Source: an uncultured Bacteroidota bacterium | GTDB taxonomy: Bacteria; Bacteroidota; Bacteroidia; Flavobacteriales; Flavobacteriaceae | Direction of reading: 5' to 3' | DNA length: 37,672 nucleotides | Assembly (NCBI GenBank): GCA_902598295.1 | Contig: CACKBA010000011.1 | Span: 1-37,672, forward strand | Shown: in pieces, positions 7,955 to 16,355 of the stretch | How the letters are laid out: the number at the start of each line of letters is the position of its first letter | Position numbering within the stretch: the stretch's first letter is position 1 | The notes under the pieces: generated by a model | Told to the model about the DNA's origin: nothing | Database searches by the model: none | What the model saw: only the letters and a program-made list of their open reading frames with translations | Program-made: the position numbers and the translations under genes

Positions 7955-8827
7955 GTGGCTTATAATTTAGAAATTTTAAAAAGTGAAAATAAAGATCAAC
8001 TGGTTATATCTTCTAATCAAATAATATTTTCAAAAAGGATTAAACTTGATGAGAACTCAGAACTAGATAATTATCCTGTTGTTAAGCAACTGTTTTTTTT
8101 ACCATTTGTAAAGTCAGTTGTACTAGACAAACATCTAATTATTATTGAAAAACTTGATTTTTTAGACTGGAGTGATGTTCAAGAGGAAGTCTTAGAAGAG
8201 ATTAAGAAAAACCTCAATAACGGAATGTCTGTATACACTAATAGCAACTTAGCTATAAGTATTTATGCTGAAAGAACTCCAAATCCAAAGGTGATGAAAT
8301 TCGTATCAAATAAAAGACTAGTAAATAATTCTCACGAGTTCAAGTCAAAAAAAGATGCTTCCAATTGTCCAATAGCAAGCGCTCTATTCATGCACGAATT
8401 CATATCCGAAATCTATATTGACTTTAATTTTATTTCTGTCTCATTAAAGTTGGGGTTTGATTGGGAAAATCATATAATGGATATTAGAGAGTTCATATTA
8501 TCCTACATAAAAGATGGCAATACAATTATTGAGGAAGGATACGACATTGAAAAAGAATTTGATTCAATCTCATTGAATGAATTAGATGAAACATCAAAAG
8601 AAATTGCCAAACTAATTGATGAACAGATTAAACCAGCAGTTGCCCAAGATGGTGGCAATATTATATTTCAATCTTTTGATAAAAAAAGTGGAGAAGTAAA
8701 GGTTATTTTACAAGGTGCATGTAGCGGATGTCCGTCATCAACTGTTACATTAAAAAATGGTATTGAAACCATGTTAAAGGATTATTTACCCGGCAAGATT
8801 TCAAATGTCATTGCTATCAATGGATAA
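7955..8827 (+). CDS. NifU-like Fe-S scaffold/carrier protein with duplicated N domain
   Basis: The 290-residue product contains two tandem copies of the Nfu N-terminal domain (about residues 10-95 and 105-195). They can be aligned by YPVVKQLFFLPFVKSVVLD in copy one against CPIASALFMHEFISEIYID in copy two. A C-terminal NifU domain follows with GACSGCPSS, where Cys256 and Cys259 form the CxxC that binds a bridging Fe-S cluster. Such proteins carry or store Fe-S clusters for transfer to apoproteins in the cytoplasm. The TPNP motif common in Nfu is kept in copy two (ERTPNPKVMKF) but lost in copy one. The start is GTG at 7955, two bases after the murI stop, indicating co-transcription. Confidence 0.9.
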   Translation: MAYNLEILKSENKDQLVISSNQIIFSKRIKLDENSELDNYPVVKQLFFLPFVKSVVLDKHLIIIEKLDFLDWSDVQEEVLEEIKKNLNNGMSVYTNSNLAISIYAERTPNPKVMKFVSNKRLVNNSHEFKSKKDASNCPIASALFMHEFISEIYIDFNFISVSLKLGFDWENHIMDIREFILSYIKDGNTIIEEGYDIEKEFDSISLNELDETSKEIAKLIDEQIKPAVAQDGGNIIFQSFDKKSGEVKVILQGACSGCPSSTVTLKNGIETMLKDYLPGKISNVIAING

Positions 8828-8832
8828 GTTTC
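8825..8832 (+). promoter_or_regulatory. Possible -7 element before the HEPN gene (TAAGTTTC)
   Basis: TAAGTTTC differs from TAnnTTTG at the last base only and lies 21 bases before the ATG of the HEPN gene, partly inside the end of the NifU-like gene. No -33 element is seen at the right spacing. It is a weak candidate that would let the HEPN pair be expressed separately from murI and the NifU-like gene. Confidence 0.2.
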
Positions 8833-8853
8833 AAAAGTCTCCTAAATAGAAAA

Positions 8854-9591
8854 ATGAAAAAGTATTTCGATGAAAAACAAAGTAAGTTAATTCATGCATG
8901 GATTAATCAAGCAGATAAGACACCAAATGAATACTTGAAATTTATGTCAAATTGGATTGCATTTAATGCAATTTGTTACAATCTGTTTGCTGAAAATGCA
9001 GTAAAAGATAGAGCACAAATTGATACAGGCAAATCTAAACTATCCCAGATTAAGGAATCAATAGCTCAAGGTAATCAAGTTCATGCAGAAAGTGCTACAA
9101 TAGAACGTAAAAAAGAAAAAATTGAAATTGATATAAAAGTACCCGCTAGAATCAACTTATATATTCAGGAAAGATATATTGAAGATTCTATATATAATTA
9201 TTTTGTTAAAACCTATTCTTCAAAAATGAATGTTGAAAATGAAATTTTTAAAAATCTAAAAAAGTCTTTAAGAAAAAATGACAGATGTTTTGTTATTAAT
9301 ATGGCAAGGATAGAAAAATTCGAGGCTTTGAGAAAAGATGCCGCAAATAAAGGAAAAGATATTGAAAAAGAAGATATGAATGAATTATTAAATCAAAAGA
9401 TTTTGGTACTATGTGAGGATAACAATTTAGATACAATAAAAAATGTTTTATATCAAATTAGATGCAATATTTTTCATGGTGAAAAAATACCTGGAGACGT
9501 AAATGATGATACAATTGTAAAATCTGCTAATCCTGTTTTAAAGTATATTTTAAATTATTTAATTAATGAGCAAGAAATTAGAAATTTTTAA
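8854..9591 (+). CDS. HEPN-domain-like protein, putative ribonuclease/toxin
   Basis: The 245-residue product has no signal peptide or membrane segment. The N-terminal part carries an aromatic helix FMSNWIAFNAICYNLF (about residues 30-45). The C-terminal part has a YQIRCNIFHGEK block, where Arg203 and His208 form an RX4H motif. The combination of a W-x-AFNA helix and an RCNxFHG helix is typical of HEPN-fold proteins, many of which are metal-independent RNases in toxin-antitoxin or defence systems. A Lys-rich middle (about residues 70-175) is not recognised. It starts 26 bases after the NifU-like gene and its last 26 bases overlap the next ORF. The exact family and activity are inferred from motifs only; a non-toxic RNA-binding or domain-only HEPN protein is possible. 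Confidence 0.65.
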   Translation: MKKYFDEKQSKLIHAWINQADKTPNEYLKFMSNWIAFNAICYNLFAENAVKDRAQIDTGKSKLSQIKESIAQGNQVHAESATIERKKEKIEIDIKVPARINLYIQERYIEDSIYNYFVKTYSSKMNVENEIFKNLKKSLRKNDRCFVINMARIEKFEALRKDAANKGKDIEKEDMNELLNQKILVLCEDNNLDTIKNVLYQIRCNIFHGEKIPGDVNDDTIVKSANPVLKYILNYLINEQEIRNF

Positions 9592-9895
9592 GAAATATAT
9601 TTTAGAAGTTGAACAAATTCCAGAATCAAATAAATTATTTGGAGGATCTAATCTAATAATTTCAGATAATCCAAACAGGTCTAAAAAGAAACATGACATT
9701 CTTGTTATTACTAATAATCCAAAGGAGATTAGTTGGTTCATTTTTCAGTTAAAGGATATTTATGTTAATAATGAAAGACATATTTATGGACTAATTGGTG
9801 ATTTATTAATTGAAGCAATTTCTAAAAAAAGAAAATTAAAAGATCAACTTGTATATGTAATAGATAAAATTATAAATTCCTCTTATAATTCATAG
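9566..9895 (+). CDS. Small hypothetical protein overlapping the HEPN gene
   Basis: A 109-residue ORF begins at an ATG inside the last 26 bases of the HEPN gene, in another frame, and continues through sequence with no other gene. The product is soluble and Lys/Ile-rich. The stretch LFGGSN (residues 24-29) followed by HDILVITNN (about 43-51) loosely recalls the LFGS...D-x-D core of minimal nucleotidyltransferases, but the second Asp is absent, so this is only a suggestion. The overlap and size suggest a partner, possibly an antitoxin, of the HEPN protein. No family is recognised. No terminator is visible between its stop and the convergent tsaB 34 bases on. Confidence 0.6.
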   Translation: MSKKLEIFKKYILEVEQIPESNKLFGGSNLIISDNPNRSKKKHDILVITNNPKEISWFIFQLKDIYVNNERHIYGLIGDLLIEAISKKRKLKDQLVYVIDKIINSSYNS

Positions 9896-9929
9896 TTTAA
9901 GTATTTAATAATTTCTATAAAGATTTACA

Positions 9930-10595
9930 TTAATTTGACTTAAATTCTTTCAAATAACTTGGCTCAAAGTATGCTAAATCTTCGAATTCATTATTAATGA
10001 ATTTACTGTAAGATAACTCAGGCATGTATTTGGATGAAGGGTTTATAATATTTTTATCAAAGTATATTTTTTTGTGGTTTTTTATAATTTTTTTACACTT
10101 AAATTGACCATTACCAACTATCATAATATTATTATTTTTTAAATGTTCTTCAAAGGATTCACTTTTTATAATCTCTGGTTTTTCTTCCACAATCATATTA
10201 CTTTGAAAAAAAGCAGAGGAATAAACTTCATCACGTCTTGCATCAATTGTTGGAATAATTATACCATTAAAATTGGATGCGTTAGCAAGTATTTGCAAAG
10301 ATGAAACTGAAACTAAAGGAATATCATTTGCAAAACACAAACCCTTTGCTGCTGAAACACCAATTCTTAAACCAGTGTATGATCCAGGACCTCTACTGAC
10401 CGATATACATACTAAGTCTTTTATATTCAATTTGTTATTTTGGAAAATATCATGAATAAACGTGTGAAGATTTTCGGAGTGAGTATATGAGTTGTTATCA
10501 GTTTCAATTGTATCAATTAAATGTTTTCTGTTTGACAAAGAAACAGAACAATTTGAAGTAGAGGTTTCAATATTTAATATTAAATCTAGTTTCAA
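9930..10595 (-). CDS. tsaB: tRNA threonylcarbamoyladenosine biosynthesis protein TsaB
   Basis: TsaB is the non-catalytic ASKHA-fold partner of TsaD in the complex that installs t6A at position 37 of ANN-decoding tRNAs. The 221-residue product begins LILNIETSTSNCSVSL and carries the SRGPGSYTGLRIGVSAAKGL block (about residues 68-87), both diagnostic. It is slightly short at the C-terminus compared with the usual 225-235. The start is a TTG (10595-10593) overlapping the TolC-family stop as TTGA. No ATG occurs before the conserved first strand. It is a housekeeping gene placed at the tail of an efflux operon, probably expressed by read-through. Confidence 0.93.
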   Translation of the reverse strand: MKLDLILNIETSTSNCSVSLSNRKHLIDTIETDNNSYTHSENLHTFIHDIFQNNKLNIKDLVCISVSRGPGSYTGLRIGVSAAKGLCFANDIPLVSVSSLQILANASNFNGIIIPTIDARRDEVYSSAFFQSNMIVEEKPEIIKSESFEEHLKNNNIMIVGNGQFKCKKIIKNHKKIYFDKNIINPSSKYMPELSYSKFINNEFEDLAYFEPSYLKEFKSN

Positions 10596-12001
10596 ATTTT
10601 CAAGGGAATACCAAAATAAAATTCTAGGACCTTAATCTTAAAGATAAGATCAAACTTAGAAATGATTAAATCAGACTGTGCGGTTTCATACCTCTGTTTG
10701 ATTAAAGAAAACTCATAGGAATCTATTGCTCCAAGATTAAATTTTTCCTTTGCATATTCAAAAGATATTTTTCTAGATTCTAGAGATTTTTGAGAAGCCT
10801 CATATGCTTTAAAGGAACCTTTCGCATCATTATAAGCTTGGTTAATTGTGTTTTGTAAATCAAGCTTAGTTTGGGACAACAGATTTTCAGACCTTTCAAC
10901 ATTAACCTTGCTCCTGTTTACATTTGTTCTGGTTGAAAAATTATTAAGAATTGGAATTGATAAACTTAAACCAAAATTTTGACCTTTATTTGAATCAAAC
11001 TGCTCTGTAAATGATCTTGGTGCTTTGACCATAGTTTGTTGAAAAGGAGCAACAACAGGTTGATTTGTACCTTGAACAAATCCAATTGGAACTAAATCAA
11101 AATTACCAGTTCCAACTAACCTGTCGCTGTAAGCAATTCTTGAACTGAAAGAATAAAAAGCTGACAATCTTGGTTGTAAAAAACTTTTATTTAATTCTAA
11201 TGATTTTTTTGCAATTTCAACATTTGTCTCTGCTACTCGGATTTCATTCTTATTTTCAACAGCGTAATTATAAATAATGTCAGGTGATTTATTTAAGATT
11301 TCACTCATCTCGAGGTCGTAGTTTTCATCAACAATGTCAAATTCTTGATAATTTTCAATTAAAATTAGTTGAGCTAGTGCTAATTTTGCCAAAGTCAATG
11401 CATTTTCAGCATCAATCAGAGATTTTTCAGCACTTGACTTATTTGCTTCTATTTCATATAAATCACCAACTGGTAATACACCATTTTCAACTAACTCTTG
11501 AGCTCTTGATAAGTCTTCAACTGATAAATCATATTGGATTTTTTGGACCTTTAGAAGTTCTTTATTAAAAAGAATTTGAAGAAATGAATTAGCAACCAAC
11601 AATGAAATATTCTCTTTCATGTCCTCCAACTGAAACTTATTAGATAAAATACTCAAATTTGCTAAATGCAATTGCTTAATATTTTTTAAACCATTCAAAA
11701 TATCAACATTAACATTTAGATTCATTGATGTAAATTGGGTGGTAATATTTTCTAAAATTCCTGTCGTAATATCCTGATTCAAACCCACATTCCATGAGTG
11801 AGAACTGCCAATATTAAAGTTGGGTATGAAATTTCCAATTGCATTTTTTTTATTTAATGCAGCTTCTGTAAAATTTAGTTCAGACTGTTTTATGGATATA
11901 TTTTTTTCTAATGCTCTCTCTACACATTCTTTTAAGGTCCACTGCTTCTGAGCAGTAACATTGGTACAAAAAATCAATATTAATAGTAAAAATTTTCTCA
12001 T
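10592..12001 (-). CDS. TolC-family outer-membrane efflux channel
   Basis: The 469-residue product has a signal peptide (residues 1-18, ending TNVTAQ), then WTLKECVERALEKN, the usual opening of outer-membrane efflux proteins, and two similar halves of long amphipathic helices with beta stretches (for example NVNVDILNGLKNIKQLHLA and its counterpart GLSLSIPILNNFSTRTNVNRSK). TolC-type trimers form the outer-membrane exit duct of tripartite pumps. It lies three bases downstream of the adaptor gene and shares an operon with the ATPase and permeases, so it is probably dedicated to that pump. It starts at ATG 12001 and overlaps tsaB by four bases at the end. Confidence 0.93.
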   Translation of the reverse strand: MRKFLLLILIFCTNVTAQKQWTLKECVERALEKNISIKQSELNFTEAALNKKNAIGNFIPNFNIGSSHSWNVGLNQDITTGILENITTQFTSMNLNVNVDILNGLKNIKQLHLANLSILSNKFQLEDMKENISLLVANSFLQILFNKELLKVQKIQYDLSVEDLSRAQELVENGVLPVGDLYEIEANKSSAEKSLIDAENALTLAKLALAQLILIENYQEFDIVDENYDLEMSEILNKSPDIIYNYAVENKNEIRVAETNVEIAKKSLELNKSFLQPRLSAFYSFSSRIAYSDRLVGTGNFDLVPIGFVQGTNQPVVAPFQQTMVKAPRSFTEQFDSNKGQNFGLSLSIPILNNFSTRTNVNRSKVNVERSENLLSQTKLDLQNTINQAYNDAKGSFKAYEASQKSLESRKISFEYAKEKFNLGAIDSYEFSLIKQRYETAQSDLIISKFDLIFKIKVLEFYFGIPLKI

Positions 12002-12004
12002 TTT

Positions 12005-13147
12005 TTATCTGTCTAACTTATATTCATCATCAACATCTTCAACATCTCCTCTTTTGATGGGTTCAGTCTTATTCCATACTTTAATTTTATCATTAATACT
12101 AACACCAGAAAGAACTTCAGCATAAACTCCATCTGAAATTCCAACCTCAATCTGTCTTTTTTCAAAATTTTGATCGGAAATTTCAATTTCGACAAAGGCT
12201 TCCTTTGTTTTATTGTCAAATTGAAGTAGGTATTCATCAATTGCCAAAACATTTTCTTTGATTTGAGTAACAATTGATGCATTTGCGCTATAACCAGCCC
12301 TTATTATATATTCATCATCCAAATAAACTTCACCCTCAATTTGAAACTGAATTGCTCCTGCAACCTCAATACCTTTGGGTGCAATTAGAGTTAATTTAGC
12401 ATCATAAACCTTGTCTTCAATTGCTCCAATTTCTATTTTCAACGGTAGGCCTGTTTTAAGTTTACTAACTTCTCCTTCATCAACACGACCCTCAAAAATC
12501 ATTTTATTTAAATCTGCTACAGTTGCTATTGTTGTCCCTGGATTAAAAGTGTTGGCTTCAATTGCTTGATCGCCTTCTTTGACAGGTACTTGTAAAATTG
12601 TTCCTGAAATAGTTGATCTAACATTAGTGTTAGTTAATGCTGAACCTCCAATTGAACCAAGTCTTATTATTTGTAAATCTGATTTTGCATTCTCTAAACT
12701 TTGTTTATCCTGATTATATCTCAGTTCAATTGAATTAAAATCTTGCTCTGAAATTATACCCTTTTCAAATAACTTTTTGTTTCTGTTGTATTCTTTTTCT
12801 GAATTTTGAAGTATTATTTGGGTTGTTTTAACCCTACCTTCCGCACTATTTAGGGTTTGTTCATTGGGAATTACTTTGATCTTTGCTAATAAATCACCTG
12901 CTTTAACTTGATCCCCTTCATCAACAAAAATCTCTTGTATAATCCCACTAATCTGAGGAACAATATTAACCTCATCTTCAGGAACCACACTTCCTGTTGC
13001 TACTATTTTATCTTCAATTGTCTTGTATTTTAATTGTTCCGTTTCGTAAGTAATTGCAGACCTACTATTTGTCTTAATATAGTAAGCTATTGAAAATAAT
13101 AAGCCTAATGCTATTAAAACAAAACCAATATTTTTTATGTTTTTCAT
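12005..13147 (-). CDS. Periplasmic adaptor (HlyD/MacA-type membrane fusion protein)
   Basis: The 380-residue product has an N-terminal membrane anchor (about residues 6-24). A lipoyl/barrel-sandwich half follows (VATGSVVPEDEVNIVPQISG, then IFVDEGDQVKAGDLLAKI, about residues 50-92), then a coiled-coil hairpin (about 100-160), the second lipoyl half and a beta-barrel region. This is the architecture of MacA/RND adaptors. It would bridge the inner-membrane permeases encoded just upstream to the TolC-like channel encoded three bases downstream. The Asp/Glu-rich C-terminal end (GDVEDVDDEYK) is short. The substrate is unknown. It starts at ATG 13147, 19 bases after the second permease gene. Confidence 0.93.
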   Translation of the reverse strand: MKNIKNIGFVLIALGLLFSIAYYIKTNSRSAITYETEQLKYKTIEDKIVATGSVVPEDEVNIVPQISGIIQEIFVDEGDQVKAGDLLAKIKVIPNEQTLNSAEGRVKTTQIILQNSEKEYNRNKKLFEKGIISEQDFNSIELRYNQDKQSLENAKSDLQIIRLGSIGGSALTNTNVRSTISGTILQVPVKEGDQAIEANTFNPGTTIATVADLNKMIFEGRVDEGEVSKLKTGLPLKIEIGAIEDKVYDAKLTLIAPKGIEVAGAIQFQIEGEVYLDDEYIIRAGYSANASIVTQIKENVLAIDEYLLQFDNKTKEAFVEIEISDQNFEKRQIEVGISDGVYAEVLSGVSINDKIKVWNKTEPIKRGDVEDVDDEYKLDR

Positions 13148-13166
13148 ATAATTATCAAAATTAAAA

Positions 13167-14432
13167 TTATTCTTCTCTCAACGCCTCAATCGGCCTGATT
13201 TTTACTGCTTTCTGAGCCGGAATCATTCCAATTAAACATCCGAGTGTAATCATCAGAAACAAAGCCCCAAAAATAAATTTTAATGGGACTGTAGGATTTG
13301 TGTAAGGGAAATCTGTTAAATCTTTTGTTCCATAATTTATGGAAAACAAAATTAATGTAGCTAATATAATTCCAATGATTCCAGCAATTAAGGTTAAGAA
13401 TATTGATTCGATCAAAATCTGATTTCTAACCTGTTTAGGGGTTGCTCCCAAAGCCCTGCGAATACCTATTTCTTTTGTCCTTTCATTTACAGAAATTAAC
13501 AATATATTTCCAATCCCGATAACACCGGCTAATATTGTAACTAATCCAACTATTAATGAAAGAAATGATAAACCATTAACGAAATTTATCGTGTCCTTAA
13601 ACACTTTACCTAAATTAAATGCTCCCAAACCTTCGTCATCATTTGGGTTTATGTTATGTATATCTTTCAGAACACTTTTTACTTCCTTTTCAACTTTTAC
13701 AACATCGGCATTCTTATAGGCAGACATCATAAAAAACCCAACATTATCTCCAGAGTTGAATAAATCCTTGAAAGTAACAAATGGTATATATATGTCACCG
13801 TCATCACCAAATCCACCTCCTTGCACAAATTTATGCACTCCAATCACTTTAAATGTTATACTGTTAATAGCAATGAATTTACCTATTGGGTTTTCATCCT
13901 TTTCAAAAAGTTCTTTTAATGTTCTCTCCCCAATGACACATACTTTTCTAGATAAAACCATGTCGTTTTCATTGATAAATCTTCCTCCATCATAAACTTT
14001 TGATGTTGCAATCTTAATATATTCTGGATATTCACCATATATCGCATAAGTACCTGTCTTTGATCCACGAACAACATTTCCACCTGAAGACCCAAAAACA
14101 CCTCTTACGTTCCTAGGTGCTATAAATTCAATTTCGGGAACTCTTTTCTTAATAATTTCCACATCTCCCACCTTTAACTGAATACCCCTGCGGGCCTTAT
14201 ATCCTCTATAAGGAAGTGATGTATATTGACCCCAAACAAATAAACTATTTGATGAAATTGAAGCAAAGGCTCTCTCAAATCCGTTATCCAAACCTTTTGC
14301 AGTTCCAGAAAGAGTGATAAAAATGAATATTCCCCATAAAACACCAATCATTGTTATTACAGTTCTTACCCGATTTTTACTGATAGAACCAAATATTTCT
14401 TGCCATGTATCTTTCTCAAATAATTCTTTCAT
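13167..14432 (-). CDS. ABC transporter permease, MacB/FtsX type (second copy)
   Basis: The 421-residue product begins with a cytoplasmic leader (DTWQEIFGSISKNRVRT) and a first membrane helix (about residues 22-42). A large periplasmic MacB-type domain follows (about 45-275), then three C-terminal helices around residues 285-405. The helix pair is separated by NERTKEIGIRRALGATPKQV, the FtsX/MacB signature that contacts the ATPase. It begins exactly where the preceding permease gene ends, with no gap. With that paralogue it may form a heterodimer served by the separate ATPase. MacB itself is one fused polypeptide, whereas here ATPase and permease are separate genes. Confidence 0.93.
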   Translation of the reverse strand: MKELFEKDTWQEIFGSISKNRVRTVITMIGVLWGIFIFITLSGTAKGLDNGFERAFASISSNSLFVWGQYTSLPYRGYKARRGIQLKVGDVEIIKKRVPEIEFIAPRNVRGVFGSSGGNVVRGSKTGTYAIYGEYPEYIKIATSKVYDGGRFINENDMVLSRKVCVIGERTLKELFEKDENPIGKFIAINSITFKVIGVHKFVQGGGFGDDGDIYIPFVTFKDLFNSGDNVGFFMMSAYKNADVVKVEKEVKSVLKDIHNINPNDDEGLGAFNLGKVFKDTINFVNGLSFLSLIVGLVTILAGVIGIGNILLISVNERTKEIGIRRALGATPKQVRNQILIESIFLTLIAGIIGIILATLILFSINYGTKDLTDFPYTNPTVPLKFIFGALFLMITLGCLIGMIPAQKAVKIRPIEALREE

Positions 14433-15665
14433 TTATTTTTCATTTAATGCTTTGATTGGTTTAATCATTGCGGCCTTTTTGGCAGGCAAATAACCTGCCA
14501 ATGCGCCAAAAAATACTAACATTATAGTTGCAGAAACTGCAAAATTGAAATCCACATAAGGATCAGTAATAAAATATGTTTTTTCTAATTTATCTCCGAT
14601 TGATGAGAGAAGGAGTACACCAATAAATAACCCAACATAACCTGAAATTGTAGTGATAAAAATTGATTCTTGTAAAACAAGTGCAATTATAGAGTTTGGA
14701 GTAGCTCCTATAGCTTTTCTAATTCCAAACTCCTTGTTTCTTTCTTTAATTACAAAAACCATTATATTAGAAATTCCAATTATTCCTGCCAATAGGGTAC
14801 CAATACCAATAAAAATTATCATGTAGTTTAAGGCACTAGAAAATTGCTCATTTTGCTGCATATCATTGGAGGCGCTTCTTACAGATATTCCTTTAGGATC
14901 GTTGGGGTCTATTTTTTTCTTGCTCTTTAGGTACTTCTTAATATTTTTTTCGAACTCAATTGCTCCCTCGTATCCAATTTCAGGATTATATGATATAATT
15001 ATTTGATCGACTTCATCAGAACTTTTCAAAATTGATTGAAGTGTTGTGTAAGAACAATAAATCATTCTTTCCTCATTATCACCTCCATCATCTTGAAAAA
15101 CACCAACTACTTTCCAAGATCTACCACCACCATTTATAAATTTCCCGATTGGATTCTCACTTCCAAATAAATCTTGTTTTACTAACCTTCCAATGACAAC
15201 ATTTCTTTCCTTGTTAAAAATATCAGCCTCATTAATATATCTACCATTCATTATAACAGTTAATTCATTAAACTGATGGTATGGACCAACTCCTCTGACA
15301 GTATAATTGTTAGATTTTAATTTATATCCCACTTCACTTGATATTGTTATTCTAGGGGTAATGCCTTTAATAAAAAAATCATATTTATTTTGTATGTCCT
15401 CTATATCTTCATTTTTAAATCTAATTCTTCTATTGGACTCATAACCAGCATATGGCTTGGATGTTCTGCTTCCATTAATCCATATGGTATTTAATTGGTC
15501 ATCCTTAAAATACTTTTCAAATGTGTTTTCAAGTCCATTTGCAAGTCCAAAAAGCATTATGAAAATAAAAATCCCCAGAGAAACGGTAAATCCAGCCAAA
15601 AAGGTTCTTAACTTATTTTTATTAATGGTATCAAAAATTTCTATCCATCGATCTTTATCAAACAT
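14433..15665 (-). CDS. ABC transporter permease, MacB/FtsX type (first copy)
   Basis: The 410-residue product is paralogous to the next gene in order and layout. It has a leader DRWIEIFDTINKNKLRT, a first transmembrane helix (about residues 22-42), a periplasmic domain (about 45-270) and three C-terminal helices, with KERNKEFGIRKAIGATPNSI before the third. It ends PAKKAAMIKPIKAL, matching the conserved PA-x-KA-x-x-x-PIEAL ending of MacB permeases. It lies directly after the ATPase gene with no gap. Together the ATPase, two permeases, adaptor and channel would make a MacAB-TolC-like mechanotransmission pump. Possible cargos are small molecules, peptides or lipids; the sequence does not say which. 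Confidence 0.93.
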   Translation of the reverse strand: MFDKDRWIEIFDTINKNKLRTFLAGFTVSLGIFIFIMLFGLANGLENTFEKYFKDDQLNTIWINGSRTSKPYAGYESNRRIRFKNEDIEDIQNKYDFFIKGITPRITISSEVGYKLKSNNYTVRGVGPYHQFNELTVIMNGRYINEADIFNKERNVVIGRLVKQDLFGSENPIGKFINGGGRSWKVVGVFQDDGGDNEERMIYCSYTTLQSILKSSDEVDQIIISYNPEIGYEGAIEFEKNIKKYLKSKKKIDPNDPKGISVRSASNDMQQNEQFSSALNYMIIFIGIGTLLAGIIGISNIMVFVIKERNKEFGIRKAIGATPNSIIALVLQESIFITTISGYVGLFIGVLLLSSIGDKLEKTYFITDPYVDFNFAVSATIMLVFFGALAGYLPAKKAAMIKPIKALNEK

Positions 15666-16355
15666 TTATAAAACTTTTTGATTTATTTTTTTATCATCAA
15701 CAATAACTCCATCTTTTAGTCTAACAATTCTTTTACACATTTTGGCAATATCTTCCTCATGAGTTACAACAAGAATTGTTTTGCCAGAGTTGTTGATTTT
15801 TTGTATTAGTGACATTACTTCAGAAGATGTATTGGAATCTAATGCACCCGTGGGTTCATCAGCCAATAAGACTTTAGGTTTTGAAACCATAGCCCTTGCA
15901 ATTGCAACTCTTTGTTTTTGACCACCTGATAACTCACTGGGTAAGTGAGAAGCCCAATTTTTAAGACCCACGTTATCTAAATAATCAAGTGCAATTTTTT
16001 CTCTTTCTTTTCTTTTGATTCCTTGATAGTAAAGAGGGAGTACAACATTCTCAACTGCTGATTTGTAATTAATTAAATTGAAAGATTGGAAAACAAAACC
16101 AAGGAATTTGTTTCTGTAATTGGCAGCCTTTGTTTCATCTAAATTTTTAATTAAAATATTATCTAGTTCATACGAACCCATATCATAATTATCTAGCATT
16201 CCTATAATATTCAATAGAGTTGATTTTCCAGAACCTGATGAACCCATAATTGCTACTAATTCACCCTCCGAAACATTAAAATCAATACCCTTTAGAACAT
16301 GGAGAGAATTAGATCCCATTTCATATGATTTGTGAAGATTCTTAATTCTAATCAT
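15666..16355 (-). CDS. ABC transporter ATP-binding protein, MacB/LolD type
   Basis: The 229-residue nucleotide-binding subunit has Walker A GSSGSGKST (residues 38-46), Q-loop Gln90, signature LSGGQ (142-146), Walker B VLLADE (162-167) with D-loop ALDS, and an H-loop VTHEED near 197-202. Its length and the ELSGGQKQRVAIARAMVSKPK block match the MacB/LolD/FtsE group. It would power the two FtsX-type permeases encoded immediately downstream. The ATG shares one base with the stop of the DUF975-like gene (TAATG), which indicates translational coupling. Confidence 0.95.
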   Translation of the reverse strand: MIRIKNLHKSYEMGSNSLHVLKGIDFNVSEGELVAIMGSSGSGKSTLLNIIGMLDNYDMGSYELDNILIKNLDETKAANYRNKFLGFVFQSFNLINYKSAVENVVLPLYYQGIKRKEREKIALDYLDNVGLKNWASHLPSELSGGQKQRVAIARAMVSKPKVLLADEPTGALDSNTSSEVMSLIQKINNSGKTILVVTHEEDIAKMCKRIVRLKDGVIVDDKKINQKVL

